Source of the DNA: Acridotheres tristis
Lineage: Eukaryota > Chordata > Aves > Passeriformes > Sturnidae
DNA: 64,000 nucleotides
Assembly (NCBI GenBank): GCA_037013685.1
Contig: CM072885.1
Coordinates: forward strand, 63,405,785-63,469,784
Direction of reading: 5' to 3'
A model generated the notes under the pieces. It had not been told where the DNA came from. It saw only the letters and a program-made list of their open reading frames with translations, and did not search any database. The position numbers and the translations under genes were made by a program. Below are positions 46,823-61,536 of the stretch, piece by piece (the first letter of the stretch is position 1; the number at the start of each line of letters is the position of its first letter).

Positions 46823-49800
46823 ACACAAACTATTGTAAGAGAAAACTTTATTTTTGAGTTTTGTGAGTGTTTATTGTGTGGTAAGAGAGTAAGGGGTTAT
46901 GAGCATCAGTTTCCTCTGTTGTGCTCAGGGCTGTTCCCTGAAACTGATTGTTTTTGGTCTCCTATGCATCAACACAAGCTACATGGCATCTTAACATTTC
47001 TTATCTTGTTATATCCTGCTAGAAGCTTATTAAAAAGTGACCCTTTGGGTCAGATGTAAAACAAATACAAGGGTCACCAAGGCTTTGCCTCAAATACTTG
47101 CCCTTCTTCCACAGAAAAGCTGCAGCTCTAGCAGCTCACTGACTCAGATGGTTTGGCTACAAGCAATTCCCCTGCATGCATGGCCTTTTTCAAAGAAAAA
47201 AAGGAAATATTTAAGTACCTTGCTCTCCTAACAAGGTTCCAGAAGATATTCGATTCTGCTTCCTGTTGCTGCTGTGCTTCAGGCCAGCTGATTTCATTCC
47301 TATCTCTAGGGTTACAGAAGGAGGGTTTGTAGGTAGATACTGCAACATTGAGGTTTTGATAGATACCAGAAAGGTAAACAATCTTGTTACCACAACATAC
47401 CCATATTCTTTCACTAGCCTGTACTTAGTTTTGCCTCTGCTTATCGAGGGGCTGTTTCCTTTGCTGCTGCAAGCTCAGAACTGCCCTGAAAGGAAAGCAT
47501 TTCCTACTCCTGCCTCAGACAAAGAGAAGCTTGAAAAATTATGATTTATTTTCTATCCCCTAAAATTTGCCTCGAAGGTTGAAAATGGGCAAGGGGATGG
47601 GCAAGCCTTTATCTCTGAATGCAGCAGCTAAAAAGCCTCGATGCTCAGCAGAATTAGGGGAAGGAAAACAAATGGTTTAGACTCCCCTGCCTGCTTTCCC
47701 CTCTCCATGCAGCAAGGACAAGCTCTAAAAATGGCCTGACCAGCAAAAGGCCGTGCAGGTGGGGAAAGCTCAGTCCCCTGCCTGTCTTGTTTTGGCAGTC
47801 CTGGCTGAGAGGATCCCTGCTGTGTATGAATACTGCAATTATCTCCTGATTGCCGCCCTCGTCCCCACCAGAAAAGCTGTGAGAACAAAGAATACCTGTC
47901 CTGCCACAGTACTAAATAAATAAACCAGCATAAACCAGCTCAATGTCTGCTTTATGCTAATGTCACCAATTAGTTTTCAGCCCTCTGAACATAAAGTGCA
48001 GGTAAGATTGACTAAATTGTCAATTGTCTGTCTTATTATCAGCAGTGGTGAGCAGAGGATGTCTGTACTGCTTTATACCCCGAGGATTTTTGTATTGGAA
48101 AAACAAAACACCCTCTACCACCAATCTCTTAAATGAAAGAAAGCAGAAAAAGTGTCTGATTCCACTAAATTTATAAAAACATATAAGTATTTTATCTCTG
48201 TTTGATAGCAAATATGTGAGATCTACTGCCACGGGGGCTAACAGAAAGGGAGAATTAGATAAATAGCATGTGTATAACAGGGCAGGAGAAATTGATCTCT
48301 GAAGCAGAAGAGTGGGGACACTGGTAGGATAACACAAGAGACTGAGGCTTTTGGGAGGCTTTGTGGTTAAAAACCTAAGTGGTGAGGAAGTTCTGTTTGG
48401 AACATTGATGTGTGGGAGAGTTTCAGAGCCTCAATCTTCCCCTATCAAAGTGTCTTTATGCCAGAAACTTGGACATGCAGAAGCAGAAGTGCAAATTAAG
48501 AGTACTTTAAGGTTTTGGCATTAATGCCTTCCTGAAAGTCAGGTGGAGACCTGACATGGATGTTGTGTATAGAGGGTAAAGCAAAATCAGCCAAACCCTG
48601 CATGGCTAAAAACATTGTGGCTTGGAGAGATTTCACCTCTTTTTCAGACATAATAATCAAGAACATTATTTATGTATTTCTGGGGAAAGAAACTTTGTCC
48701 CATGAACCTTGGTTTATAGAGGAGGCAGAGAATCTGTCTGCACAGAGAAAGGAGGAGCCTTCAGAGAGGCTCTCACTGCAACCTGCCTGGAAGTGGAGAA
48801 TGGGATGGTGTTTTCCAAGAGATCACACAGAAAAAGAATCATAACCAGAGCTGTAGCTGAATGTATAATTGTAGCTTTTGTGTTTCCTTACTCTGTAATT
48901 ATCTTCTTTAGAACCTCCTTCCATTTGGAGAGATACATGTTAAATTTCAAGCCGAAGAATTTCCTTTATGAAGTAGGACATGGGACCTAAATTACCTAGA
49001 GTGATTCACAGCCTTTTAGATGAGGATGTTTAACAAAGTTGGCAAGTAGCAATGACAGGGTCTTGGTGTTGTTTAAATCAGAAGAAATTATAAAATCAGT
49101 GTTGTCAGGGAAGAGTGTGGTGTGGATATTGTAGTGACTTACACAGAGCTGTTGCAGAAATCATGTGAGAAGGAGTTAAGAATTGGTATTGCAACTTTGA
49201 AAATCAAAAATGAAGGATCCCAAACCTCTGGCTTCATGCCACTGCTGCCAGCACACAGCTTGCTCACCTGTGGCAGTGTGCAGTCCCATGAGTGAGCAAT
49301 CTGAGGGGTGTCAAACCCAGCTGTGCCTTGCCAGCCTCTCTGCACATCTGTCCTCCAGCTGTTGGATACAGCAGCCGAGCTGGGGATTCAGGCTCTGAAA
49401 GCATCCCCGAGCTCTGTGTCACAAAAAACATCATAAATCCCGAGTGTCACTGGGCTTGGGGAACTAAAAAACTGCCTGCCAGTTTGGCAACAAACCTTCT
49501 CCTTGGAAAACAGGGATTGTCTCAGGAGCATGCTCAAGGTTCCCAGGACCATATGTTGTTTAATGTCATGAAAAAGGGAGTACTGAGCACTTGACTTCTA
49601 CAAAACTTAAAGCAATAAAAAGAAAGAGAAGACTGTGAGACATTTGGAAGAAATCTGGCCTGTTCAGGAAGAAGAGGGGTGGGTTTGAAGGAAAAGCTGC
49701 TGAGCACCATCTTTTCCCTTGGCTCTCCCACAGCAGCAAATATGATCTACACCTCGCCATCCTGAGGTGTGCAATACACCCAATTATGGAGAATGTAACA

Positions 49801-50671
49801 GAGTCTGGAAAAGAAAATACTTCAAGTATCTAGTTTTAAAACAAGCATCTTCCTTTATTGTTTTATCCAGTATAAGCAGAATATTGCATGTAGGGATGAT
49901 TCAAGAGAAAGTGGATAATTTCAAGATTATTATGAAAAAATTAGGAAAATAAGTGAGGTATTAAAAGTTCACTCTAAGCTTTTCCTTTGCTGCAGGCTAT
50001 TGTTGGTGATCTTCAAATTTTCTTTAAATCTTCTTTGTGTCATAGATTAGCTCAATGTGGATAGCAAGCACATACTGTGCTCTTCATCCATTAACAGTCT
50101 CATTCATTCAGATAGCACGTTTTAACAGCCCTTGGGAATATATATAAATAAATATGTATATATATATGTATACTGCTTGTTTAAGGGGAGGCTTGTAGAT
50201 ACTGACTCTAATTTAACTTAATCACTTCTTGTTTTATATTCCTAAGAAGCTTCTTGTGATTAAATAGCTGGGAATGACAGTTGGGACTGTACTTATTTGA
50301 AAAGTGGCTCTTAAATAAATGCTGGGTTTTTACATGCTGAAAGTGAGGCTTTCAATTTTATAGTTTCAACTTCTAATGAAAGCAGCACTAAAACACTGCA
50401 TCGTGACAGACTTGTGGTGGCTTTACCATTCCTATTGCATGTCATAAAAGAAACTGTTGAAGTTAGGTCAAACTAACTATGATTATGAATTTTCATTTGG
50501 TGCATGCTTCAAATCAGTGCAAAAATGTTTCCAAGGCAATAAGAGTACTCCAGTCTGCACACATACCTCTGAGCACACAAAGCCAAAAAACAAACTTTGG
50601 AAATATCACCTTTAAATGAACAGAAGGTTCATCTCCTATTGCTTTAGTCCAGAAAGACCAGGTCTCCCACC

Positions 50672-50694
50672 TTTTTTTTTTTTTTTTTTTTTTT
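50672..50694. repeat. Poly(T) tract, 23 bases
   Basis: An uninterrupted T run, equivalent to poly(A) on the minus strand. No AATAAA lies within 30 bases upstream on that strand. Confidence 0.92.
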
Positions 50695-52254
50695 GAGCTA
50701 CCATTATAAAAGTAAATAGCAAAGCCTTAAACAGAGTCCTGGAAGGTCTCTTGGACAAGGCAAAAGAGCAGGTGAAGGATGGATTTTTAAGCCTTCCTAT
50801 GACAGAACTGTGAATAGAGTCCAGCTGAACCTGTGAAGAATCAGAAAATGAACCTTGATTGCCAAAGTGCCAGCACAGCACCTCTATCAGACCATTATTA
50901 TCAGCTGCCATTTAAGGTTTATTTCCTGCGAGTTTGCACTTTGTTTCCAGGGGAGATAAAGCCCTGTGTTATTCTTGACAGGTATTCTTAAATTAGTACC
51001 AAATGAATATACCCTTTTGGACACAGCAGGGTGGATTTGGTGGCTCCTTCATAAGGATTCAGCCTGAGAATAGCTTTGGAGGAGACTTGGTTCAAGGAAG
51101 AAGTGATTTTCTGGATAATTGACCCAGTTCTGGACATGAGTGGAGCTTTAAAGTAATGAATTTCCTCTACCTCCTCACTGAAGAAGAATAGTGAGCAATA
51201 AGCCTTTTTTTAGCAATGCTAAGATTTCATTCATCTGGACTTTTGTTAGGGGACACTTCTGTACAGAGCAGAGGTTATACTGTTTTTTTTCTAAGGATCC
51301 CTGACTCTTACAAGCCTGGTATAAATTCTATCCACACTAGGACATTGCTCAGAAAATCAGAGCCAGCTTTTAGTGATGGACTAAGCTTTCTCAGTTAGCT
51401 GTTAGTTGACAAAATCCAGCCATGATCTTTCTCATTAGAACAAATGTGGATTCTAGGAATACACCTGTTGCTTGCTTGTGTCTATGGATAATATAGTCAA
51501 TCTGTACTGTTAGAAATGTTGACAATATTTTCAGAATTATCCCCTATGAACTAATACAGGTTTGCACTTGAAAAACATTGTTTGGGGGTGCATAATCCCT
51601 GATAGAAAATCTGGGTTCTTTACGATCAGATTGGCCTTGGCAAATTGAGTTTCTGTCGGTTGGCTTCAGCTGGTCCTGGCACTTCAGAGTCAGAAATAGC
51701 TGTTGAAAATGGACTTTTTTGTCCTGGGCACCAGCAGTCTGAATAACTAATATAGAGAAAATGAACTGGTTTTTAGCTAAGTTTCTATGTCTAGCTAGGT
51801 TTTAGCTAAGTTTCTCAGTGCAAATTCACTGACTTAGATATATTCTAGAAAAACAGGCATCTTTTTAAATGCCTCTTACATATTTATCTTCAGTACATGC
51901 AGCCTTTCTTGAAGCATACTTAGGGGTTAATGCTTAAAATGCTCCTTCCTGTTGTGTGCCTGGGAGAAGTTCTTCTGCTTTCAGAGATCCTGGTTGCATC
52001 AATTGTCAAAATTCCCATGAGCTGATGAGCTGTGACCCATTTCTTAGTTTACAAAATAAACACATCCTGTACCTGTCAACACTGGCGTTTTTAAAATCAC
52101 ACGGAATTTTAGGCAGCAGGGGTTGCTGAGTGATGTCATTGGGATGTCCAAGCTCTCCCTTGGAGCCATCACCCTCTGTTGCTGTGCCCTGTGGTGACGT
52201 GCATATTACAGCTGCCTTTTCTCTCTGTCTCAGCACTGGAAACCTGATATCTGC

Positions 52255-52271
52255 TTTTTTTTTTTTTTTTT
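52255..52271. repeat. Poly(T) tract, 17 bases
   Basis: An uninterrupted T run between CTGC and CTGCC. It is a simple homopolymer. Confidence 0.9.
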
Positions 52272-55200
52272 CTGCCTATCACTTCCCATCAGCAAGAAGA
52301 AGAAAGAAGGCTGCAACTCCCCCACACATCCACCCTCACAGATTCACAACTGGGCTAGGAGCTGTGTGAAGAAAAAGTGACAGGCTGCAATTCTGGATTT
52401 GAAAATCTTGGTAAAGCTTTCCTGTAATTCCTGTGCAGAAAGGTGTCGTGTGCTAAATATAAACCCTTTCAGACAACCTCAGAAGGGAAACAGAGTGCTC
52501 GTAGTCAGGCAAATTAAAACTATGTGAATTGATAATCTGATGGCAGATTACCAAATGGCTTCTATCTGTACAACCTGGATTTGAGACTTAATCTGATTTT
52601 GAGCTGGAATGGAGCTTTAGGTGACTCCAGAGGACACACAACACCTCACTTTTGGTGGGGTGAGGGTGAAGAAGGGCTTTATTTTGGCCTGTGTTACAGA
52701 AATGGCATCCAAGGGAACCTTCTCTCTCATGCTCTTGCAGAGCTGCAGTTCTCCTGAATGTACGTGGAGCTTGGAATAAATGGATCCATAGGCAGCCACT
52801 TTGAAACCCATTATTAGTTGTTTTTCAGCCCCATCAGTGGTGACAACTGACTTGCTGGCAGGTAATGCTATTTATAGACCTTTTTGTAGGTATAAATTGT
52901 TTAGCTCTGATTTTGTTCTTAGTAAAGGTGTTAATATTGCTCATTCTTAAATACCTGGCAAACCATTTCCTTTTGGTTTGTCAGCAATTATTTAATGTAT
53001 AATACTCTAGCTAGTGGTTGTTGCCAAAGAGAAGACTTCTGACAGAATTTTGGAATTTGCATAAAAATAAAATTGGTTCAGTTGTTATTTTAGTGGCTTT
53101 TCATGGAAGCTTTAATATATATACACCAAAAAAGAAAACTTTTAAGGCATATACAGAGAAGTTGCTGGTATGTAGATTTAATTTTTTTTAATCTGACTGG
53201 CAAATTAATCTAGATTTTTCTGTCAGCGTGCCATCTGCATGAGCTCAAATTCTTTTGTCTTAAAAAAAAATAAAAATCTTTTAAATTGCCACTTCCACGG
53301 GATTTCTACTGTAATGTATTTCCAATCCACACAATTATTCTATGTATATTTAAGAAACTGCTGCTAGTTTAAACTGTACTCTTCAGAAAACAACAGAACT
53401 CGACATGCAAACTGACAAATTTCCAGCCTGACAAAACAGGGGGTGTTGAAAGGTTAGAGTTTGGAAAAGGAGAATATTTGAGATACCAAGTGCGAGCTCT
53501 CACACAGCCTTAGCTCCTGGAGTGCTGAGCTGACAGCAGAGGGAATGCATGGACAAATGCAGTTTATGCCTTGTCTGCAGGCAGGGTGCCAGGCAGGAAG
53601 GTGACCCCTCTGCCACCCAGCTGGGGAGGAGCATGGACAGCCTGTGGGTGACAGGGCATGGGCACCTTTGCCATGTCACCACTCCACATCACACCAGCAC
53701 CTCCCCAGCTGCTGGAGGGAGCTGTCTTTGCAGGTGACAGTCACATTCTGCATGAGCTGTAAACTGGCACAATTATTCTGTTAAACATCTTTTTGTCTTT
53801 GTTGATGGAAGTTATTCACTTCGTGCTTTGAGAGCTTCATCCCTTCATCAGATAGGAACTTATCTGGATGTGATTTACTGTCTAAATTGATCCTTTGCCT
53901 GCACAAAGGATTTTTAAGGCACAAGCATTATTTTTGATCCAGATTACCTTGTGAAAGGGCAAACTGTTTTATTGAACTGCTTGGGGCACCCAGGATCATT
54001 TCTCTACCTAGGATGCAAATGTTAAATCCCTCATCTCGGCTGAACTGCTCCCTGAATTGATGATGGCCAGATCAATTGCAAGCAGGTTCTTCTAACTCAG
54101 GATTGAACCACCTGGCTGTGAAGATGAAAAAAGAAATATCATTATTGTGACAGCTACATTAGTAAGATAGCTCATAGCGTGGACTCATGGTATTTTCTGA
54201 ATGTAACAGAGTATAAAGGCAAGGCCATTGTAGAAGTTTCTTTAGACTTTGAGCTACAGACAAAAATGTGGGGTGCATTAGTCATGTGGCCTCTGTGAGG
54301 CTATATGTGAAATCTGCATCCCATATTGTCTCCTCTGGACCTCCTTATTCCCCATTAGGGTATGGTGGCAGTTCATGAGCCAAGGCTGAGGTGGTGCTAA
54401 GAGGTAACTTTGTCTGAGGTAGACAGTAGGAGAAGAGTGAAGCAGTGGGGCTGAGGAACTGAAAATCTCTGGCTTGTCCTGAACCTCTCAGAGGACTGCA
54501 AGAATGGCAATGTTGAACCAGGTGACTAAAATCAAATTCAACAAATCCTGGGTTGAAGCTGCTGCTCAACATCTCAAGCTGTCCTTCCCCGTGGAAAGCC
54601 TTTACTTTCTGTCTTATTCTTGCCCTCAGTAGGTGAAAAGCTTGAACAATTAAAAGAATATTGAAATAGTGCAGTAGCAGCAGTGAAAACAAATTCCCTC
54701 TTCCCAGCCTTCCTGCCATATCAGCTGAGCAAACTGAACCATGCCAGCTTTGAGACTGGTGCTTCCTCCTGCTCATCCTTGGAGAAATGGGTGAACAGGA
54801 GTTTGTGTGCCCTTACTGGGGAGTCCAGAAGCACATCTTAGGAAATCAATGGTTTAATGCTGCAGGAAGTGGTTGGCTGGTGACATGTAATTCATCTCCA
54901 TGAGAAAATACTCATGGTTTAGAAGATACATTTTCATTTCTGTGTCAGCATTAATCTACCTTGGTTTTTGTATGCTGATGAGACAATTTGCTAGTTTATC
55001 CTGAAAGGAAATGGTCTTGCACAACTTTAGCCAGGGAGAAAGTATTATTCTTGAATCAGGAATTTTTGGGGATTGAATCCTTTCTTGTGCTTGACAATGA
55101 TTTTTCTTATCAATGCCTTCTGCAGGTAGTGCAATCAAACACTTAAATACTGAAGCCACCACTGACCAAAACCATTTCACTTCCACTTATCTTCACTAAT

Positions 55201-58200
55201 TTTCCTACAACTCCCAGCTTCTGTGCTGAGAGAGGCTGTAAAGGTTATTGCTATGTTGTTTGTAGCTTCAGGAGCCAGATTTAAGAATCATGGCACCATT
55301 GGAGTAGCTGCCTAAAGAACATCACAACAACCATTGCAGTTCCTGCAGGAGGGGGTTTCTTCACTGCAACACAATAAAATTTAAATCTGCAGGGAAATAT
55401 TTCAAAATCAGAGGATGTTTGACATTTTCATGGCAGTACAATGCATGTTTTTGAATGGGTTTATAATTGTTCCTCATATATGGATTTTCTTTACTGCCAA
55501 CATTTTAAGATTAAGTGAAATTTTAGGAGCAAATGAATAATGCTGCTACCAGAATGTATTTCTGGCTGGATGGGTTGTTTTCAGAGATTTTCGACACCAC
55601 CACCTGATCTAAATTTATGTTGTTGTGCCAGCTTTTACTGAGGTATCCTACAGCACAGGGGCCTAGCTTAGTTTTTGATCTGTTCCTCTGTCTGGATTAT
55701 AATCTGACTGAAATCCAAGGAATTGTGCTATGAGCAAGGACACAGCAAAGGTCAATGTAGGCAGACAGAGTTGGACCAGAGGCTTAGGAAAAGCGTACAA
55801 GAACAGCACCTGTAGAATGTTAATAAATATTTCATATACTTGTTTTTCTGAAGTCGACCAGGACTAAAAATGTCTGCTTGAAAGGGTTTTAAACAATTAT
55901 CAAAGGACTAAATAATAGCTGCTAGATAAAACCACGAGTTACAGTAACATTTCAGCCCATTAAATCTTAAGGTCACCTTATCCTCAGAAAGAAAAATGTC
56001 TTGCAGAGTTTTACAGAACTTAATATCCAGCAGGAAGAGCCCTTCAGAAAAGATACAAGGAGACAGTAATTTTAAACAACAGGTTTCTTGTGATCTTACT
56101 GATACCACAGTACTTTGCAGACCAGGAGCTAAGGCATCTGAGGAGTAGAAAACATTCGGTATATATTTATCCCCATATTCTCTGGGTGTCAAGGTGCTTT
56201 AATGGGATTTAAACAAGTAGAGAACTGGGTAGTGGAAAGCAATTTAATGTGTATTTCATGTAGGAAGTATGTGAAGCTTTAGATCTGACTATCCTCCAGA
56301 ACAAAAGGGCATTTACAGACCATAGCTTAGGCTTAGGAGTCTGCCTGATTATCTTCTAAATTGTCCTGAACCTAAACACAGCAATCTCAGCTAGATCTGA
56401 GGAGAATACGTGGCAGCTAAAGTTGCTGAAGCAGATTAGTCTTGGTAAAGTAATGGGAAACACTGGATATTGTCTGTATTTTCCAATAAAGATTCTGTCT
56501 TTGTCTCTTGTCCTCCCTGAGTGCCTAAATTTAGACTCTGAGATGCATCATTGAGAACAGAAATAAATATTGATGGCTGTTTGCATGTGAAGGTCTCATT
56601 GATTTTGATGGTATTCAGTATGACCCTGTGCCATTAAACAAAGGCTGTCTTTGAGGTATATGACTACAAAGTTTGGGGGTTGCATATAACTGGTGTAAAT
56701 TTCAGTGGCTAAGGAAAAACGTTATTTGAATTGAACAGTAACTTTAGCAAGAGTGCTTAGAAAACGTTGACTTCCTGGCTACCCAAAAGAAAGCATTTTG
56801 AATATTGCTAATATATGGGAAAGGTTTGAAGAATTTGATAAAAGCTAATGAAGAAAAGAGGCTTCAGACTGTGCCCTTATAGGCTCAGTGGAAAGTAACA
56901 TCCTTTGGGATTAAAGGAATTGCAGAGCCCATTTTCAGTGTTCAGCCCACTTGCACCACGATTTCCAAAGAGCTGCTGAAACTGAAAAGGAGCCTGGCTG
57001 CCTGGATTCCCTGAAAAAGGAAGCTCAGAGGGGTGCAGGGAGCTGGAAATGGTTGCAACTTTCAGGTACTGGCAGTGTGAAACAATGGATCACAGAAGAA
57101 ATAAGGATCATATAAAAAGAAGAGAAGCAGACGGAAAATGCATTTTTGGGAAGTGGCTGAATAGCTGTGTAACACAGGTATGGAAAATGGTTTACAGAAC
57201 AAGTATATGGAAGACTAAATATAGAAAGGAGATGAGATTAATGTTCTGGAAACCAGCTGCAGATGATGTGATGTGCTCTGGACATTCTGTTCTCTGTTCT
57301 TGTATCATCCCCCTGGTATCCAGGCACTTAACTGGCAGATGACTCACTGTGTCATTGTGCTGCAGCTTGCTTCTCATTTAGATAAAGGTAATTCTTTCCA
57401 CTTTTGGAGTGATGCTGAAAAGGATTGATCTGTAAAGTGCTTTGAAGATACACTAACATTCACAGAGCCTCTGAAGCCTAGGTTTTAATTGTGGAGCAGC
57501 AGATAACTTTAATACATTATTGCAGCAAGAAAAATGCCTAAGTGCAGTTATTCTGGTCCATGGTACATTATTTTTGATGCTCCAAATACCTGAGATGATA
57601 TGGAGGCAGGGTAAATTGTTAACATAAAAGCATTGGCTTCACTTACACTTCTTCCACAGTGGGGCTCAAAAATTCTTTTCTTGTTGGAAATTAACTTTCT
57701 TTGTTTCCAGCACAGCTTTCTGAATGCTCTGAAGATAACTTATTTTTTTACCTGATGTGCCACATAAGGTTAACTTTGCTCTGAGCAACAGTGAAGTAAA
57801 ATTATTCTGAGTGAGATACAAATTTAAAACTTCACCATTTCATCCAAGTTTGCAGAGTTCACACACCAACTTCAAGTGTCATGTCAGAAAAGGTTTGTCC
57901 ACAGCTCTTGGCATAGTGTCATATCATCTCTCATGGTGATTCATCTCAGCTTTATTGATATTTTGATGTTGTCATTGGTGCAGAAGAAGGGTGCTGCCAG
58001 TAAAAATTCACTAAACGCCAGAGAAATTCTGGCAAACATGGTTTTTATTGACCTCACACATGCTTGTGTTTAACCTGGACAAGGTGACTTTTCTGACCAA
58101 GAAACTGGGTCTTTAACCCAGTTAGCGAAAAGTTTAGAAAATTCAGTGAATCACTAATATTTTCTGAAACTTTCTTTGCTAGCTCACTCTGTACCTGGTT

Positions 58201-61200
58201 TCTATCCAAAACCAAAGTAACTGAGTGGGACTGCTTGGAGAAAATCCCCCTTTTTAAAAGAACTAGGTATTATTGTGCTTCTCTCTAACTTTTAGTGGTT
58301 GTGTGAAAACAGAAGGTCTGCAAACAAAGTATATGAAGCTTGTGACCTTTCTAACATAAAATCACTCTTCCCAGCCTTGATTCCTTTCCTGCTTGAAGGT
58401 CTCTCATTGCCTGTTTCACCAGTTTCTCCTTTACCAGATAAAATGATGCACAATTCTCCACCTTTTTCAGTTGATATTGAACTATCTCTCAAATTCTTTC
58501 TTGTTGGTTTCCATTATTGTTTTCACTTACATATAAAATAACAGCCAAGTGGTGATGCTGCCTATTTTGGCCTTAAGTGCTGGAATGGAAACCTCAAGAA
58601 TTTGCTAGAGTACCTCTAAAGAGAAGGTTTGTCCCTTCCAGGTTCTCTGTTTACTTTCTGGGTCTAAACATCAGGCAGAGATTCAATTCTCCTCACTTTT
58701 TTGGCCAAGAAAAAGTAAAAAAAAAAAAACAAACTCGTAGATGCATCTTAGCTGTTAGAATGTGGCACTTAAAGCAATTTCAAATAACCAAACATTAGAG
58801 TGGATTATTAGGCAGCTGCTCCTAAATGTGATTTTATTTTTAATGTAGAAAGACCTTATTCAAAAAAGAACTGTCCATCTTTCTAGACTAGTGCTAAGTC
58901 TTCTGCAATTCCTTAAAAATGTTACTGGATATTTAAAATTTTTCCCCCTATCTTACAGATTTTTTAAAGGTGACCTGAAAATAATTCTAAAGGAATTTGT
59001 ATTTCAAATAGCTTTTTCTCATTTTAGTATAGTGTTGCTAGTTTAGAGCATGTCTGATACTCTCTCCTCCTAAGATTTCTGGTTAATCAGGTTAAATCAT
59101 ATATCCATCATAATTCCAGCATGCACATTCCTCTTACAGGGCTTGTCTACTCAAGCATTCTGACTTTGAGGCAGATAAAATTCCTAAAAACTGCTAAGAG
59201 CCCTGATCCCATCTTTGGTGTATGCTGCTCTCATCTGTGATATTTTTCACATACTCAAACCCTTTCCTTTTCTCTCTGTACATGCATGCACTGAATAGAA
59301 AACAACAAATCAGATCTCAAATGTCCTATTATCAATTTAAGGCAGCATCTCATCCATTAATAGAGAGAGTGAATCCTTTTCTGTTGCATAACAGGTAAGT
59401 CAAAATAAGCAGGCTGTGTCTGAAGATATGTGGTACAAACATGGCACTCAGCTTTTTGCTATTTATCTTTCAGCTCTGTCTATATTAGAATTACTCTCTC
59501 ATCAAACAAATGAGGCTTTTATGGATATTAGCAGGAGATGTGCATCTGCTATAAGCCATGGAGAGTCACCTGATTTGATTAGTGTGTTGAATAATGCTTA
59601 CATGATCTTATTACCTAAATATGCTGTGTCCTTTTTCCTGTACACATATGGTAGCGGCCCCTTTTGGTCCTGGCATTTATGTACAGCATGCTGTAGAGAA
59701 ATGATTTAAATAGTATAGAGTGGCTCATTTAAGCAGGACCATTCTTCAGACATTAAATAAGTATTAAATGCAGTGTTTCTGGGTGTGTCTCTGAATTGCA
59801 TTTTCCCATGTTACAGAACATGGATCAAAGCTGTTCAAATACTGACAAATTCCAGAATAATGGTCTTAGTTTGATAAAAAGTGACTGTTTCATTGAATTC
59901 TGTTTAAATTAATCATCTTTCACCCCTTTCTGTGGCTTCTTGACTATTATACAGCAATCACCCTTATAATGAGAGTAATTTTAGTTCATATGGTAAATTG
60001 AAACAGTTGGATTATTTAATTTCAAAGCCATTCAATTCCAGAGTTTAAGTAAATTGATACAGTTTTAAAAATCCCATCTCCTTGCCCACTAAGGCAAAGT
60101 TTTCCACCAGTTTGTTAAATATTATCTACCAGCCTACCTGATTTTGTACAGGCTCTGAGTGAGATAGCTCCAATGAAATTTGGCAAACTCAATTTTTAAC
60201 AAAACACATATTTTTCCAAATAGTAAAATACTAAGCTCTAAAACACCTTCCTTTTGACATGCAGTCTGAAGCCTGCATTGCAGTGTCAGTGGCACAGTGC
60301 CTCACCCCAAGAAGTTTTCTAGTGGTGTTGGACACACAACGACAAGAACAAGCATTTCTTAATATTTAGCACAAATTTCATTTTGCACCATCTCTTTGAA
60401 GCAGCCAATTCCTTCCCATATGAAATACCTGGCTGTGAACAATTTTGGACACAATATTTGGCTTATTTTTCTCCACCTAAAACACTCCCTTCCAGTCTCT
60501 GACAATTTCTCTTGACAAAGCCACTGAATTACTTGTCTTGCTAGTAACAGACGTTTCAGGCATAGGGTATGTTGCATTTAAAAGGGGAGAAGATTTAGGA
60601 TTGTTAATCACTGCCAATAAAATGCTTTGGTGGTAAACAGGACTTAAATGTCTGCTGCAGTTTGTTCAACAGCTGTACTGTATGAGAGGCTTACACTGTA
60701 AACAGCAATATTTGTGTCCACATATATTATATAATATTCTGTGCCATCAATGGCCTGCCTGACAGGGGATTTAAAGGTTTCGTAACCTACAAATTTTACA
60801 GTTTGTTATACTAAAGGAAATGTCTCATTCCCTGTTACCAGATCATTTATTCAATGTGTAATTGCTATATATAAGTACTCTAAATTCCATCTCTATTAAC
60901 TGGAAGAAAGAAATTAAATTAAAGCCTTTAAATTATGTGCAGCATCTTGATGAGAGTGGTGAAGCCAGGCTGCTCCAGTAAATTAGGAAAATCCATATTT
61001 TCCAACTTTCCTTTTCCTCTTTTTGAACAGTGGAGCATGTCTTGGAGTCCATAGAAAAGGAAAACAGTCCTGTGCATAGGGAAGATGCCTGCTGGGATTT
61101 CACTGTCCAGTTGAGCTTGGATTTTCACTCCACACTTGCAGAGGTCTAGAAGTACATGAGGATTGTAGTATTTACTCAAAATTAGTATCTACATGCTGAA

Positions 61201-61460
61201 AAAAATACTCCCTAGCCTCGAGGCAAACACTGAGGGGGCCAAGAAGAATGAAAAATAACTTTTCTCTGGTGGTAGTGGAGGTTTTAATGGAGCAACACAT
61301 TACATGGGGAGGTCCACTAGCAGCAAGGCAAAGCAATGCAAGCACCTTCAAACTTCTGCTTTTTCCATGTGCTGTGATGCTAGAAATACCTATCTCCAAG
61401 TGGAATATAGCCTGTAAAAATTCCAGTAGCTGCCACCTAACTGGTATTTGCCAGTAATGA

Positions 61461-61536
61461 ACTTGGACAGAAAAAGAAGGTAGGAAAACACCAGTGAAAC
61501 CCAGGTCTAATATTGCCTTCACTAGAGGGAACTGTG
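61461..61536 (+). repeat. Local direct repeat, copy A (76 bp)
   Basis: ACTTGGACAGAAAAAGAAGG opens both copies. Copy B is at 62043-62118. Further matching blocks are CCCAGGTCTAATATTGCCTT and AACTGT at the end. The copies differ by a few substitutions and small indels. Confidence 0.9.

Larger units (their letters stand above)
46823..61460. other. AT-rich unannotatable DNA, 14.6 kb
   Basis: I see no gene, RNA or transposon I can defend. Simple sequence includes TA-rich runs near 50142-50171, T23 at 50672-50694, T17 at 55 bases per line near 52255-52271, and A12 near 58719-58730. A GC-richer patch at 53500-53740 has no CpG enrichment and no recognisable exon. A short local duplication of TTTTAGCTAAGTTTCT occurs near 51770 and 51803. 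Open frames of up to about 143 codons (minus, 54345-54776) show no domain. Confidence 0.5.

Noticed and set aside
47940..48010. Exon-like segment ending GTGCAG|GTAAGA
   Set aside because: A short stretch with acceptor- and donor-like edges but no supporting frame or homology.
50636..50911. Possible processed pseudogene ending at the minus-strand poly(A) (T23 on plus)
   Set aside because: No AATAAA within 30 bases of the tract on that strand, no recognisable parent gene and no target-site duplication that I can see.
53500..53740. GC-rich patch as a CpG island or exon
   Set aside because: It is GC-richer than its flanks but nearly free of CpG, and the open frames resemble no protein I know.
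54345..54776. 143-codon minus-strand open frame with a hydrophobic stretch
   Set aside because: No domain, weak start context, and no splice or promoter signals. The length is compatible with chance.
59340..59400. Host exon ending in CATAACAG|GTAAGT
   Set aside because: The donor consensus is good, but the upstream sequence has no acceptor with a conserved-looking coding frame. Such sites occur by chance many times in 64 kb.
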